This document shows, piece after piece, positions 33,654 through 42,611 of a stretch of DNA of 64,000 nt. The stretch comes from Paradesertivirga mongoliensis (lineage in GTDB: Bacteria; Bacteroidota; Bacteroidia; Sphingobacteriales; Sphingobacteriaceae), in contig NZ_JAFMZO010000001.1 of the NCBI RefSeq assembly GCF_024436395.1, forward strand, positions 256,181-320,180, written 5' to 3'. Made by a program: the position numbers and the translations under genes. How positions within the stretch are numbered: position 1 is the first letter of the stretch; every line of letters begins with the position of its first letter. The notes beneath the pieces are model-generated. The model was not told the origin of the DNA, searched no databases, and saw nothing but the letters and a program-made list of their open reading frames with translations.

Positions 33654-34391
33654 ATGAGCTACAGACCTTCGTTTCTTGCCGATATACCACCCGTTGTAAA
33701 AAACCTTCTGATAATAAATGTTATTTTCTTTATTGCAACCCATCTAATCAAAGGGCCAATGGAGTATCCTTTGGTAAATTATCTTGCGGTTTATTATTTC
33801 GACTCGCCGAAGTTTGAAGTATGGCAGGTAGTTACTTATATGTTTATGCACAGCCCTGAGAACCTGATGCATATTCTTTTTAATATGTTTGCCTTATACA
33901 GCTTCGGACCGGTGCTGGAATACACTTTTGGTTCAAAGCGGTTTCTAAACTATTATCTATTCACTGGCTTGGGTGCTTTATTTTTACAAATGGCTGTACA
34001 AGCTATTGAGGTACATGGCATAACCGGCTCGGTAACTAATCCCGACATCCTCACAAAAATCAACAATTTACAAGGAGTAGACCTTGAAACAGCGCGAACG
34101 CTGGCGAGCAATTATTTTTCGCCAATGCTGGGTGCCTCCGGCGCAATTTTCGGAGTTCTTATAGCCTTCGGTATGCTGTTCCCCAATGCCGAGCTGATAT
34201 TAATTTTTTTACCCGTCCCTATAAAGGCAAAGTACCTGATACCGTTCTATATTGTAGTAGAACTCTTCCTTGGGGTTAAACAATTTCAAGGCGATTCTGT
34301 TGCTCATTTTGCACACCTTGGCGGCGCTCTTTTTGGTTTTCTATTAATAAAGTATTGGGGCATTCATCGCAGGCCGGGAGGTTATTTATGA
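33654..34391 (+). CDS. Rhomboid family intramembrane serine protease (first of two)
   Basis: A 245-aa polytopic membrane protein. The catalytic Ser162 lies in GASGAIFG and the catalytic His221 in AHLGG. HSPENLMHILFNMFALYSFG is the His/Asn oxyanion region, and about six helices are predicted by eye. Rhomboids cleave substrates within their membrane helices. It follows mutL by 20 bp and its stop codon overlaps the start of the second rhomboid (ATGA). Confidence 0.9.
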   Translation: MSYRPSFLADIPPVVKNLLIINVIFFIATHLIKGPMEYPLVNYLAVYYFDSPKFEVWQVVTYMFMHSPENLMHILFNMFALYSFGPVLEYTFGSKRFLNYYLFTGLGALFLQMAVQAIEVHGITGSVTNPDILTKINNLQGVDLETARTLASNYFSPMLGASGAIFGVLIAFGMLFPNAELILIFLPVPIKAKYLIPFYIVVELFLGVKQFQGDSVAHFAHLGGALFGFLLIKYWGIHRRPGGYL

Positions 34392-35242
34392 AGCAGTCTA
34401 TGTTCAAAGAGCTTTGGAACAAAATGTTCTATTCGGGTAGCCGGTTGTATTTATTTATCGGCATAAATGTTATTGTGTTTTTAGTGCTGGGCATTTTACG
34501 GCTCGAGTACTTATTTACCCGAGACATTGCTATCACCAACTGGTTGCAGTTAAACCTTTCTGTGCCCGCAGATCTCGAAAAATTGCTGTACAAGCCCTGG
34601 ACCGTCGCCACTTATATGTTTGCTCACACAGAAATTTTTCACTTTCTGATCAACATGCTGGTTCTATACTGGTTTGGCCGAATTTTCGAAGATTTTTTGA
34701 ACGGGAAGCAATTCACTTTCATTTATCTTGCCGGAGGCCTTTTCGGAGCCCTGCTATTTTTACTTTTTTATAATATTTTCCCCGCCTTCGAAGACTCGAA
34801 ATATGTTTCAATACTTCTTGGCGCATCAGGCAGTATCATGGCTATCGTAGTAGCTATTGCCACTCTGGTTCCTGATTATTCCGTCCGATTGCTTCTTTTT
34901 GGAGATGTGCGTTTAAAATACCTGGCGCTGGTATACGTACTGCTCGATGTTATTAGTATCGCTGGGACGAACCCCGGTGGCAGTATTGCCCACCTTGGAG
35001 GCTCTCTGTTCGGCTATATCTTCATCAAACAACTACAAAACGGAAACGATTGGAGTAAGATGTTCCAATCGAGAAAAAGACTGAAAGTGGTAAAAAACTC
35101 CGGCATTCCACCCGTAAGTTCCTCCAGAGTTCCCGAACAGGAATTAATTGATCAAATACTTGACAAAATTTCCAGGTCGGGATACAACAGCCTTACTCAG
35201 CAAGAGAAAGAGCAATTGTTCAAAGCCAGCAACAAAGAATGA
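34388..35242 (+). CDS. Rhomboid family intramembrane serine protease (second)
   Basis: A 284-aa rhomboid with catalytic Ser147 (GASGSIM) and His202 (AHLGG), plus the HTEIFHFLINMLVLYWFG segment. A soluble C-terminal tail of about 60 residues ends in a small helical module (LIDQILDKISRSGYNSLTQQEKEQL) found on many Bacteroidota rhomboids. The ATG overlaps the stop of the first rhomboid as ATGA, which decides this start over an upstream in-frame ATG at 34355. It overlaps the next gene in the same way. Confidence 0.9.
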   Translation: MKQSMFKELWNKMFYSGSRLYLFIGINVIVFLVLGILRLEYLFTRDIAITNWLQLNLSVPADLEKLLYKPWTVATYMFAHTEIFHFLINMLVLYWFGRIFEDFLNGKQFTFIYLAGGLFGALLFLLFYNIFPAFEDSKYVSILLGASGSIMAIVVAIATLVPDYSVRLLLFGDVRLKYLALVYVLLDVISIAGTNPGGSIAHLGGSLFGYIFIKQLQNGNDWSKMFQSRKRLKVVKNSGIPPVSSSRVPEQELIDQILDKISRSGYNSLTQQEKEQLFKASNKE

Positions 35243-36363
35243 GAAGATCTGGAAGTAAAAAAACAAAACCAGGTTGGTTACATAAATTTTTATTAATACT
35301 AAACATCCTCGCTGCCGCGATGCTCCTTCTGAGTTACGTGGCATCTTTTGTTTCGCCAGCCACTTTCTGGCCCATTGCTTTTTTAGGCCTTGGGTATCCT
35401 TTTCTGCTGCTGTTTAATTTTGTCTTTATTCTTTTCTGGCTTTTTAAAAAACCCGCGCTTTCCCTCATATCCGTTGTGACCATCCTCCTCGGCTGGAAAT
35501 TTTTGGTGAGCACTATTGGCTTCCGCGAATCAACCGGCATCCAGGTTCCAAAATCATCAAATGCAATCGTCAGAGTAATGACCTGGAACGTTCATTACTT
35601 CAAACGCTTCGACGACACGGTTTATCAGCAAACGGTGAAAAACCAGATGATGGATGTTATCCGTAAAGAGCAACCGGATATTTTCTGTGTGCAGGAGTTC
35701 TTCTCCCGAAAAAAGGGTGAATATAATTTTAAAAAGGCTATCGAAGAACTGCTCAAAACCAAACACTACTACATTATGGAGCTTGCAGGCAACGATTATG
35801 AGATGAACGGCTATGCAATCTTCTCTAAATTCCCGATCAGAAACCGGGGTAAACTTCATTTCCCGAATACGGTAGGGAACGATGTGATCTTTGCCGACTT
35901 CGAAATAAAACAGAAGAAGCTAAGGGTTTACAACGTTCATTTGCAGTCCATAAGTTTCCAGCCAGAAGATTACGAATACTTAAAAAACGTAAAAGAGATC
36001 CACACCGATGTGAATTCAACTAAACGCTTAAGCCGCCGCATTAAAAATGCTTTCCTTAAACGCGCAGAGCAGGTTGACATCTTAAAAAAACATGCCGAGG
36101 CGTCTAATCTGCCTTATATAATTGCCGGCGATTTTAACGACACTCCCATCTCTTACGCCGTAAACACTCTTTCAAACGGAATGAAAAACGCTTTCCGTGA
36201 AAAAGGAAGCGGTTTTGGCATCACCTATAACGGAGATTTTCCAAATTTCCAGATTGACTATATTCTTACAAATCCGGCATTTGAAGTTAAAAATTACATC
36301 ATTATTGATAAGAAATTGTCAGATCACTATCCGGTACGTACAGATCTGGAATTAAACCCCTAA
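35239..36363 (+). CDS. Membrane-anchored endonuclease/exonuclease/phosphatase family protein
   Basis: A 374-aa protein. The first roughly 95 residues hold two to three membrane helices (FLLILNILAAAMLLLSYVASF, FLGLGYPFLLLFNFVFILFW, PALSLISVVTILLGW). The EEP catalytic domain follows, with MTWNVHYF, IFCVQEFF (metal-binding Glu), VYNVHLQS, IIAGDFND and the terminal SDHYPVRTDL. The fold hydrolyses phosphodiesters or phosphoesters; a phospholipid or surface substrate is likely from the membrane anchor, but this is inference. It is ATGA-coupled to the second rhomboid. Confidence 0.85.
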   Translation: MRRSGSKKTKPGWLHKFLLILNILAAAMLLLSYVASFVSPATFWPIAFLGLGYPFLLLFNFVFILFWLFKKPALSLISVVTILLGWKFLVSTIGFRESTGIQVPKSSNAIVRVMTWNVHYFKRFDDTVYQQTVKNQMMDVIRKEQPDIFCVQEFFSRKKGEYNFKKAIEELLKTKHYYIMELAGNDYEMNGYAIFSKFPIRNRGKLHFPNTVGNDVIFADFEIKQKKLRVYNVHLQSISFQPEDYEYLKNVKEIHTDVNSTKRLSRRIKNAFLKRAEQVDILKKHAEASNLPYIIAGDFNDTPISYAVNTLSNGMKNAFREKGSGFGITYNGDFPNFQIDYILTNPAFEVKNYIIIDKKLSDHYPVRTDLELNP

Positions 36364-36401
36364 GTGCTGGCATCTCATTTCTTCAATCTCAAACTATTCT
36401 T

Positions 36402-36409
36402 TAAGTTTG
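36402..36409 (+). promoter_or_regulatory. -7 promoter box abutting cysS start
   Basis: TAAGTTTG matches TAnnTTTG and ends 4 bp before the cysS ATG, again pointing to a leaderless transcript. Confidence 0.55.
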
Positions 36410-36413
36410 CAGC

Positions 36414-37874
36414 ATGAATAACAACCTGGTTGTTTATAATACATTAACAAGAAAGAAAGAAACATTCGAGCCTTTAAACGCCCCTTTTGTAGGGATGTAC
36501 GTTTGCGGCCCCACTGTTTACAGTGATGTGCATTTGGGTAATTGCCGGACATTTGTATCGTTCGATTTAATGTACCGCTACCTTTTGCACCTAGGCTTTA
36601 AGGTGAGATATGTAAGAAATATTACAGATGCCGGACATCTGGAAGGTGATAGAGATGAGGGGGATGATAAGTTCTCGAAGAAAGCGCGGCTTGAACAGCT
36701 GGAGCCAATGGAAATCGTACAGCGATACACCATTGGATTTCGTGATGTGATGCAGCTTTTCAACACTCTCCCACCCAGTATTGAACCTACGGCCACCGGC
36801 CACATCGCAGAGCAAATTGAGATGATAAAACAGATCATTGCGAATGACTTTGCTTACGAGGTTAACGGGACAGTTTATTTTGATGTAGAAAAATATAGTC
36901 AGGAAAACAACTATACGATACTTACCAACCGCCACATGGACGACCTCCTGGCAAATACTCGCGAACTTGGCGGCCAGGAAGAAAAACGCGGGCGGCTTGA
37001 TTTTGCATTATGGATTAAAGCGAAGCCTGAACATATTATGCGCTGGCCATCGCCATGGGGCTGGGGTTTCCCCGGATGGCACATTGAGTGTTCGGCCATG
37101 AGCAGCAAATATCTTGGCGAGACCTTCGATATACACGGCGGAGGGATGGATCTTGCTGCAACCCACCACACCAACGAAATTGCGCAATCGCAGGCCTGCA
37201 ATCATTCAAGTCCGGCAAAATACTGGCTCCATACCAATATGCTTACAGTCAATGGCGCGCGTATGTCCAAATCTGCCGGAAACGGCTTCCTTCCCCACGA
37301 ATTATTTACAGGTGAGCATCCGCTTTTAACGCGCGGTTATTCTCCAATGGCCGTACGTTTCTTTATGCTCCAGGCTCATTACCGCAGTACGCTCGATTTT
37401 TCTAATGATGCACTTGAAGCCTCAGATAAAGGCTTTAAGCGATTGATGAATGCCTGCGCCTTACTCGAAAAGCTGAAAGTTTCTGAAAAGTCGGACGTCG
37501 ATATCAGTTCGCTCAGACAACGCTGCTACGATGCCATGAACGATGATTTTAACAGTCCGGTTGCGATTGCCGAATTGTTCGAGGCGGCCCGCATCATCAA
37601 TAGTGTTTACGACGGCAAAGCTTCGATCTCTGCATCAGACCTACAAGCGCTTAGATCATTAATCAACGATTTTGTATTCGACATATTGGGACTGAAGGAG
37701 GAAACATCGCAGACCAACGATTTTAGTCATCTCATGGACTTTATTATCAAACTGCGTCTCGAGGCAAAAAGCAATAAGGATTATGTTACTTCCGATAAGA
37801 TCCGGATTGGCCTACAGGAAATGGGCATTCAGATCAAAGACGGAAAAGAAGGCAGCACCTGGAACAAAGTATAA
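36414..37874 (+). CDS. cysS: Cysteinyl-tRNA synthetase
   Basis: A 486-aa class I aminoacyl-tRNA synthetase. The N-terminal [16 protein letters not shown] holds a zinc ligand and the HIGH-like HLGN. The zinc-site Cys and His recur in HIECSAMSS and [14 protein letters not shown]. The KMSKS loop is RMSKSAGN. Length is typical. A -7 box lies 4 bp upstream of the start. Confidence 0.97.
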   Translation: MNNNLVVYNTLTRKKETFEPLNAPFVGMYVCGPTVYSDVHLGNCRTFVSFDLMYRYLLHLGFKVRYVRNITDAGHLEGDRDEGDDKFSKKARLEQLEPMEIVQRYTIGFRDVMQLFNTLPPSIEPTATGHIAEQIEMIKQIIANDFAYEVNGTVYFDVEKYSQENNYTILTNRHMDDLLANTRELGGQEEKRGRLDFALWIKAKPEHIMRWPSPWGWGFPGWHIECSAMSSKYLGETFDIHGGGMDLAATHHTNEIAQSQACNHSSPAKYWLHTNMLTVNGARMSKSAGNGFLPHELFTGEHPLLTRGYSPMAVRFFMLQAHYRSTLDFSNDALEASDKGFKRLMNACALLEKLKVSEKSDVDISSLRQRCYDAMNDDFNSPVAIAELFEAARIINSVYDGKASISASDLQALRSLINDFVFDILGLKEETSQTNDFSHLMDFIIKLRLEAKSNKDYVTSDKIRIGLQEMGIQIKDGKEGSTWNKV

Positions 37875-37936
37875 TTGCAAACCAGCTCACACAACAAAAC
37901 ATAAAAATAAACGCTTTATTGTTTTACTCAACTACT

Positions 37937-38827
37937 ATGCAAAAGGCATTAACATACCTTATTATCTTTGGCTGTACCATTGTAACGGCAATATCTCAGC
38001 CCACAGATAAAGTTGGACAGCTGGTTTCTGCTGAAAATTATTTTGCTGCCCTGGCCAAGGAAAAGGGTATAAAAAAAGCTTTTCTTTCTGTGTCTGATGA
38101 TAATACCATTATTTTCCGCCCGGGACCGGTTAGTGCGATTAAGTATTTTAAAGGAAAACGCGACAGTCTCGGCATCTTGAATTGGGAACCATCCTTTGCC
38201 CGGATCTCTAAAAGCGGAGATTGGGGTATAACCGCTGGTCCCTCCACGTTCAAAGCGTCCGACACGAGCAAAACTCATTACGGCGATTACCTTTCGGTTT
38301 GGAAAAAAAACACTAAGGGAGTGTGGAAACTTGCGATCGATATCGGAGTTGTACATCCCAAGCCAAAAACTGAGCCTGTTCTGGTATTTCAGAATGCCAA
38401 GAATGAAATCTATCAAAAGCAGCGTTCTCAGAACCGCTTGCAGCAACGCGAAGACGTAGTATTCAGTTCCGACAAACTAATGGGAACTATTTTAAAGGCT
38501 GATGACCAAATAGCCTTAAAGGAATTTATAGCTGAAGAAAGCAGGCTTCTTTTTCCGGGATTTCTACCCATCACCGGCAAAAAGAACATTATGAACTTTT
38601 GGCGGATACAAGGATTCAATTTGAGTTCTGAACCGGTTAAAGCCGACCGGTCGTTAAGCGGAGAACTCGCCTTTACGTATGGAAACGCGAGTATATTACA
38701 CCAGGGCGAAACCAAAAAATATCATTATGTAAGAGTGTGGGAAGTGCAGCAAGGCTACGTTTGGAACGTAATCTACGAAGCGTATGTGCAGGCCGCCAAT
38801 GAGCCTAAAAAAGAGGAGAACGATTAA
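37937..38827 (+). CDS. Secreted protein with two NTF2-like (SnoaL/DUF4440) halves
   Basis: A 296-aa protein with a signal peptide (MQKALTYLIIFGCTIVTAISQ). Residues about 30-140 (YFAALAKEKGIKKAFLSVSDDNTIIFRPG, WGITAGPSTFK, YGDYLSVWKKNTKGVWKLAIDIGV) and about 185-285 (EFIAEESRLLFPGFLPITGK, ELAFTYGNASI, YHYVRVWEVQQGYVWNVIYEAYV) both follow the NTF2-like/DUF4440 pattern, so the gene looks like an internal duplication. No catalytic residues are identified and the role is unknown. It converges on the MoxR gene with a 5-bp gap. Confidence 0.7.
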   Translation: MQKALTYLIIFGCTIVTAISQPTDKVGQLVSAENYFAALAKEKGIKKAFLSVSDDNTIIFRPGPVSAIKYFKGKRDSLGILNWEPSFARISKSGDWGITAGPSTFKASDTSKTHYGDYLSVWKKNTKGVWKLAIDIGVVHPKPKTEPVLVFQNAKNEIYQKQRSQNRLQQREDVVFSSDKLMGTILKADDQIALKEFIAEESRLLFPGFLPITGKKNIMNFWRIQGFNLSSEPVKADRSLSGELAFTYGNASILHQGETKKYHYVRVWEVQQGYVWNVIYEAYVQAANEPKKEEND

Positions 38828-38832
38828 AACTT

Positions 38833-39795
38833 CTAGAAAAGCTTTCTTATCAATTCTTCGGTAGTAATTCCTTCTGCTTCTGCTTTATAATTCCTAACGA
38901 TTCTGTGTCTCAAAATCGGCTCTGCCACCGCCTGCACATCCTCAATATCCGGAGAATACTTTCCAGAGATAGCAGCATGGCATTTAGCTCCCAAAACCAG
39001 GTATTGCGAAGCGCGCGGACCGGCTCCCCAACTTAGAAAGCGGTTTACATCATCTGTAGCATTTGCGGTACCCGGACGTGTTTTAGTTGCCAGGTTAACA
39101 GCATATTCAAGTACATTATCCGTCACCGGAATAGTGCGCACTAATTGCTGAAAATATATAATTTGTTCGGCGGTTAATATCTTTTTGAGACTTACATTAC
39201 GATTAGCTGTTGTATTCTTAACTACCTGAAGCTCTTCCTGAAACGAGGGATAAGATAAAAACACATTGAACATAAACCGGTCTAACTGCGCTTCCGGCAA
39301 GGGATAAGTTCCCTCCTGCTCTATCGGATTTTGAGTAGCAAGCACAAAAAATGGCTGCGGTAAGGGATAGGTATGCCCGCCAACCGTTACAATCTTTTCC
39401 TGCATCGCTTCAAGCAAAGCCGCCTGAGTTTTAGGAGGGGTCCGGTTTATCTCATCGGCAAGAATGATATTCGAGAACACGGGGCCTTTGATGAATTTGA
39501 AGTTCCTGTCTTCACCTAGTATTTCAGAACCTACAATATCAGAAGGCATCAAATCCGGAGTAAACTGCACGCGGTTATAAGACAGATCTAATACCTGCGA
39601 AACCGTTTGTACCAGCAAGGTTTTAGCAAGTCCTGGAACACCTACCAGGAGACAGTGCCCGTTACTAAAAATGGATATGAGCACTGATTTTACAACATCG
39701 TCCTGGCCAATAATTACATTTCCGATTTCTTGCCGAATTCGTCTGTACGATGCACTAAGTGCATCAACTGCTTCAATATCTGAATTGTATGCCAT
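38833..39795 (-). CDS. MoxR family AAA ATPase
   Basis: A 320-aa AAA+ ATPase. Walker A is GVPGLAKTLLVQT, Walker B is IILADEINRTPPKTQAALLEAMQE, sensor region ATQNPIEQEGTYPLPEAQLDRFM, and a C-terminal lid is present. MoxR proteins act as chaperones, often for von Willebrand factor-type partners, and are usually followed by DUF58/VWA genes. Here no such partner is adjacent; the gene lies 12 bp after the SurA-type chaperone gene on the same strand, probably in one operon. Confidence 0.93.
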   Translation of the reverse strand: MAYNSDIEAVDALSASYRRIRQEIGNVIIGQDDVVKSVLISIFSNGHCLLVGVPGLAKTLLVQTVSQVLDLSYNRVQFTPDLMPSDIVGSEILGEDRNFKFIKGPVFSNIILADEINRTPPKTQAALLEAMQEKIVTVGGHTYPLPQPFFVLATQNPIEQEGTYPLPEAQLDRFMFNVFLSYPSFQEELQVVKNTTANRNVSLKKILTAEQIIYFQQLVRTIPVTDNVLEYAVNLATKTRPGTANATDDVNRFLSWGAGPRASQYLVLGAKCHAAISGKYSPDIEDVQAVAEPILRHRIVRNYKAEAEGITTEELIRKLF

Positions 39796-39807
39796 GGATA
39801 AATGCTC

Positions 39808-41157
39808 TTATTTAGATACCCAAAGCTTCATATTTGAGCAGCTTTGGTATTCGGGGTCGATTTTGATGTAAGTGGTACTCCTTCTCTTTTCAAACCATTC
39901 GCTTACCGTACGGCCTACTTTTTCTTCGTAAGCCATCTCCTTTAATTTAGGAAAATCCAGTTCGAGACTTGCACGATGCGGTTCTGTTTTTGATTTAAGA
40001 TATAGAAAACGGTATCCTTGTTTCCCATCACGGGCGGTGAAAAGCTCAGGCTTTGAAAACTGGCCTACCTTCATGGTATCGATAGTCAAGAACACAGCTG
40101 GTTCAAGCTTATCAGTGGGAATATAGGTTGTACGTACTTGTACATTCTCCGCATTAAGCATCATCCCGCCATTATACTTGGTTTCGTTATTATCCGAGTA
40201 CAGTGAAGCAGCTGTCGAAAAAGGGATTCGTTTATTTAAGACACTTTGATAAAGTGTATCAATAGAAGTCTTTGTACGATTTAAGCTTTCTGGTGTAGGG
40301 CTGGTTTTGATCAGGATATGGCGGGCGCTTACCTGCTCTCCTCTTCTTTCTGTAACTTGCAGAATATGGAAGCCGTGTTCTGTTTCAAAAACCGGCGAAA
40401 GTTCGCCTGGTTTCAGTTTAAAAGCCATTGCAGTAAATTCTTTCACCATCACCTGGCGATCGAAAAAGCCCAGACTTCCACCTTCTATTGCGGATCCCGG
40501 ATCTTCAGAATATAAACGTGCTAAAGTTGCGAAATCCTCACCGCCTTTTATGCGCAAACGCAGAGCCTCTGCCCTATCCCGGAATGATTCCTTTTCCTTT
40601 TTCGTAAGCTCGGGATACATCACAATCTCACCCACTTCTACTTCTGCATTGTAATACTGTAAGCTGTCTTTAGGGATAGACTCGAAAAAGCGCTTAACCT
40701 CCAGAGGAGTTACACTCACGTTTTCGGTAATCTTGCCTTCCATTTTACGGGCTACAAGCTGCTCTCTGATATCGGGGCGGATTTGATCTTTATACTGGAT
40801 GACCGAACGGTTTAGAAACTGTTCCAGTCTCTCTTGTCCTCCGGCTCGCTGTATCAGGGCCCGCATCCTGCGGTCTGCCTCGTTAGTTACTTCATCGTCA
40901 GTTACCGTTACCGAATCAATCACGGCCTGCTGCGATAAAAGTTTCTGAGTAAGCATTTGCTGCACCAGGTAACACTTAATTTCTTGATTTTCGGCATTAC
41001 CCTGAAGGATATAATTTGCATAATCTCTTTCAATATCAGATTGAAGAATCACATTATCGCCTACAATTGCAACGATTTTGTTGATCGTCGTCTTTTGCGC
41101 GAGAACGGAACTGAAAGAGGTGAGTACTAAAAATATTACGCTTAAAAAATTTTTCAT
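39808..41157 (-). CDS. Periplasmic SurA-type peptidyl-prolyl isomerase chaperone
   Basis: A 449-aa exported protein (signal peptide MKNFLSVIFLVLTSFSSVLAQ). The SurA N-terminal domain begins INKIVAIVGDNVILQSDIERDY. Two parvulin-type domains follow, at about 170-280 (EVGEIVMYPEL, DFATLARLYSEDPGSAIEGGSLGFFDRQVMVKEFTAMAFKLKPGELSPVFETEHGFHILQV) and about 285-390 (RHILIKTSP, PFSTAASLYSDNNETKYNGGMM). It escorts outer-membrane proteins in Gram-negative bacteria. It is followed by a MoxR ATPase and has a consensus promoter about 70 bp upstream. Confidence 0.88.
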   Translation of the reverse strand: MKNFLSVIFLVLTSFSSVLAQKTTINKIVAIVGDNVILQSDIERDYANYILQGNAENQEIKCYLVQQMLTQKLLSQQAVIDSVTVTDDEVTNEADRRMRALIQRAGGQERLEQFLNRSVIQYKDQIRPDIREQLVARKMEGKITENVSVTPLEVKRFFESIPKDSLQYYNAEVEVGEIVMYPELTKKEKESFRDRAEALRLRIKGGEDFATLARLYSEDPGSAIEGGSLGFFDRQVMVKEFTAMAFKLKPGELSPVFETEHGFHILQVTERRGEQVSARHILIKTSPTPESLNRTKTSIDTLYQSVLNKRIPFSTAASLYSDNNETKYNGGMMLNAENVQVRTTYIPTDKLEPAVFLTIDTMKVGQFSKPELFTARDGKQGYRFLYLKSKTEPHRASLELDFPKLKEMAYEEKVGRTVSEWFEKRRSTTYIKIDPEYQSCSNMKLWVSK

Positions 41158-41227
41158 TCTAAATTTTAAATTAAGGTCTGCGACCTAAAAATTCCATTTC
41201 TTCACAAACGCTCGAGCCGGACTGTCG

Positions 41228-41257
41228 CAAAAATATCAGATATAATCTATTAATCAA
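41228..41257 (-). promoter_or_regulatory. Promoter of the SurA-type gene
   Basis: On the minus strand TTG (41257-41255), a 19-bp spacer and TATTTTTG (41235-41228) match the Bacteroidota promoter consensus. The predicted 5' UTR is about 65 nt, in contrast to the near-leaderless genes nearby. Confidence 0.55.
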
Positions 41258-41423
41258 CAAATAATCAATTTAGTATCTGTACCAATATCGTTAATGGCAT
41301 TTCTGATTAAGAGCAAAGACTAAAAAAATATTTTGGTGTAAAGGTAACTCAAATAAAAACTGTATTAGTAACGCTAATATGTTTTAACTATTTTTAACAG
41401 AATAGAGTTATTTTCGCCAACTG

Positions 41424-42014
41424 ATGAACACACAAAAAACCTCGCACCCCTTTGCACTTGGATTACTGATGAACGAGGATTTGTATCATTTTTCAGGTGA
41501 TGAAATAAACGTTAGGACTATTTCGGAAGATCAGCAAATCCTGGCGCCCGTCGAAGTAAAAGAACCGCGACGAGACAAGGAAGCTGAGCAACTGCCTGAA
41601 GTTAAACAAGCGTCCGAAGCTGCACCTGAACCCAACTACTTCGAATACCTGGGCGAAAACAATAAATACACCCTTATCCTGGTAAATGAACCGGCTTATG
41701 ATGTGCTTGGGCCGAAAGAAATGGAGACCTTATTGAACATCCTTAAAGGGAAAAAACAGGATTTGAACGATGTAGCCCTGCTTAACATACGCAAGTATCC
41801 GACAGCTACTTTTCCCGTACTAAAAGAGTTCTTCGCCTGCAATTCAATAATTTTTTTTGGAATAAACCCATCTCAGCTTAAGATAGATGGCGTACAGGCC
41901 AACCAGATAAGCGTTTATGGGAACACCAGGATACTGGCAACATACAGTATTACCGAAATGCTGAACAGTGTAGAAAAGAAGAGAGCGTTTTGGGATGAAA
42001 TGAAAAAGCTTTAA
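41424..42014 (+). CDS. Hypothetical protein with HolD (Pol III psi)-like C-terminal domain
   Basis: A 196-aa soluble protein in two parts. Residues 1 to about 70 are polar and probably disordered, with many Glu and Pro. Residues about 75-196 follow the strand/helix order of E. coli HolD (psi): a YTLILVNEPAYDVLGPKEMETLL opening, a LNDVALLNIRKYP segment, an FFGINPS strand, and a C-terminal TEMLNSVEKKRAFWDEMK helix close to the psi DLRANPTARAALWQ end. The resemblance is by eye only and similarity is low. It is 4 bp upstream of rdgB, fitting a DNA-replication or nucleotide theme. Confidence 0.6.
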   Translation: MNTQKTSHPFALGLLMNEDLYHFSGDEINVRTISEDQQILAPVEVKEPRRDKEAEQLPEVKQASEAAPEPNYFEYLGENNKYTLILVNEPAYDVLGPKEMETLLNILKGKKQDLNDVALLNIRKYPTATFPVLKEFFACNSIIFFGINPSQLKIDGVQANQISVYGNTRILATYSITEMLNSVEKKRAFWDEMKKL

Positions 42015-42018
42015 AGAT

Positions 42019-42597
42019 ATGAGAACCCTCGTGTTTGCCACTAACAATCAGCACAAGTTGGAAGAAGTACAGGCCATAGTTGGCAACAACTTTGCACTAA
42101 GAAGTCTGAAAGATATTGGCTGCGAAGCAGATATCCCCGAAACCGGCACTACGTTCGAAGAAAATGCCTCTCAAAAAAGTAGGTATATTTTCGATCATTT
42201 TGGGCTCGACTGCTTCTCTGACGACTCGGGGCTGGAAATAGATGCCTTAAACGGCGAGCCTGGAGTTTATTCGGCGCACTATTCTGGCACAAGAGATACA
42301 GAAGCTAATCTACAGTTGGTACTAGATAAATTAGGCAGTAATCCCAACCGGGGGGCTCGCTTCCGCTGCGTGATATCGCTTATTTTAAATGGAAAGGAGC
42401 ACTTTTTCGAGGGAAGCGTGGAAGGGACAATCACCACCGGACGTTCCGGAAAATCGGGCTTTGGATATGACCCTGTCTTTCAGCCACTGGGCTACAAAGA
42501 AACCTTTTCAGAAATGTCTGCCCAGGAAAAGAACCAGATAAGCCACCGAGGACGCGCCATGGAAAAGTTAGTGGAGTTCTTAAACCAAATTCAATAA
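42019..42597 (+). CDS. rdgB: Non-canonical purine NTP pyrophosphatase (RdgB/HAM1)
   Basis: A 192-aa house-cleaning enzyme that hydrolyses dITP, XTP and similar to monophosphates. FATNNQHKLEEVQAIV opens the fold. The GTTFEENA motif, SDDSGLEIDALNGEPGVYSA and SGFGYDPVF follow, then the SHRGRAMEKL end. Length is standard. It is co-transcribed with the upstream HolD-like gene (4-bp gap) and convergent with ostA. Confidence 0.95.
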   Translation: MRTLVFATNNQHKLEEVQAIVGNNFALRSLKDIGCEADIPETGTTFEENASQKSRYIFDHFGLDCFSDDSGLEIDALNGEPGVYSAHYSGTRDTEANLQLVLDKLGSNPNRGARFRCVISLILNGKEHFFEGSVEGTITTGRSGKSGFGYDPVFQPLGYKETFSEMSAQEKNQISHRGRAMEKLVEFLNQIQ

Positions 42598-42611
42598 TAG
42601 TCTGGCGATTT

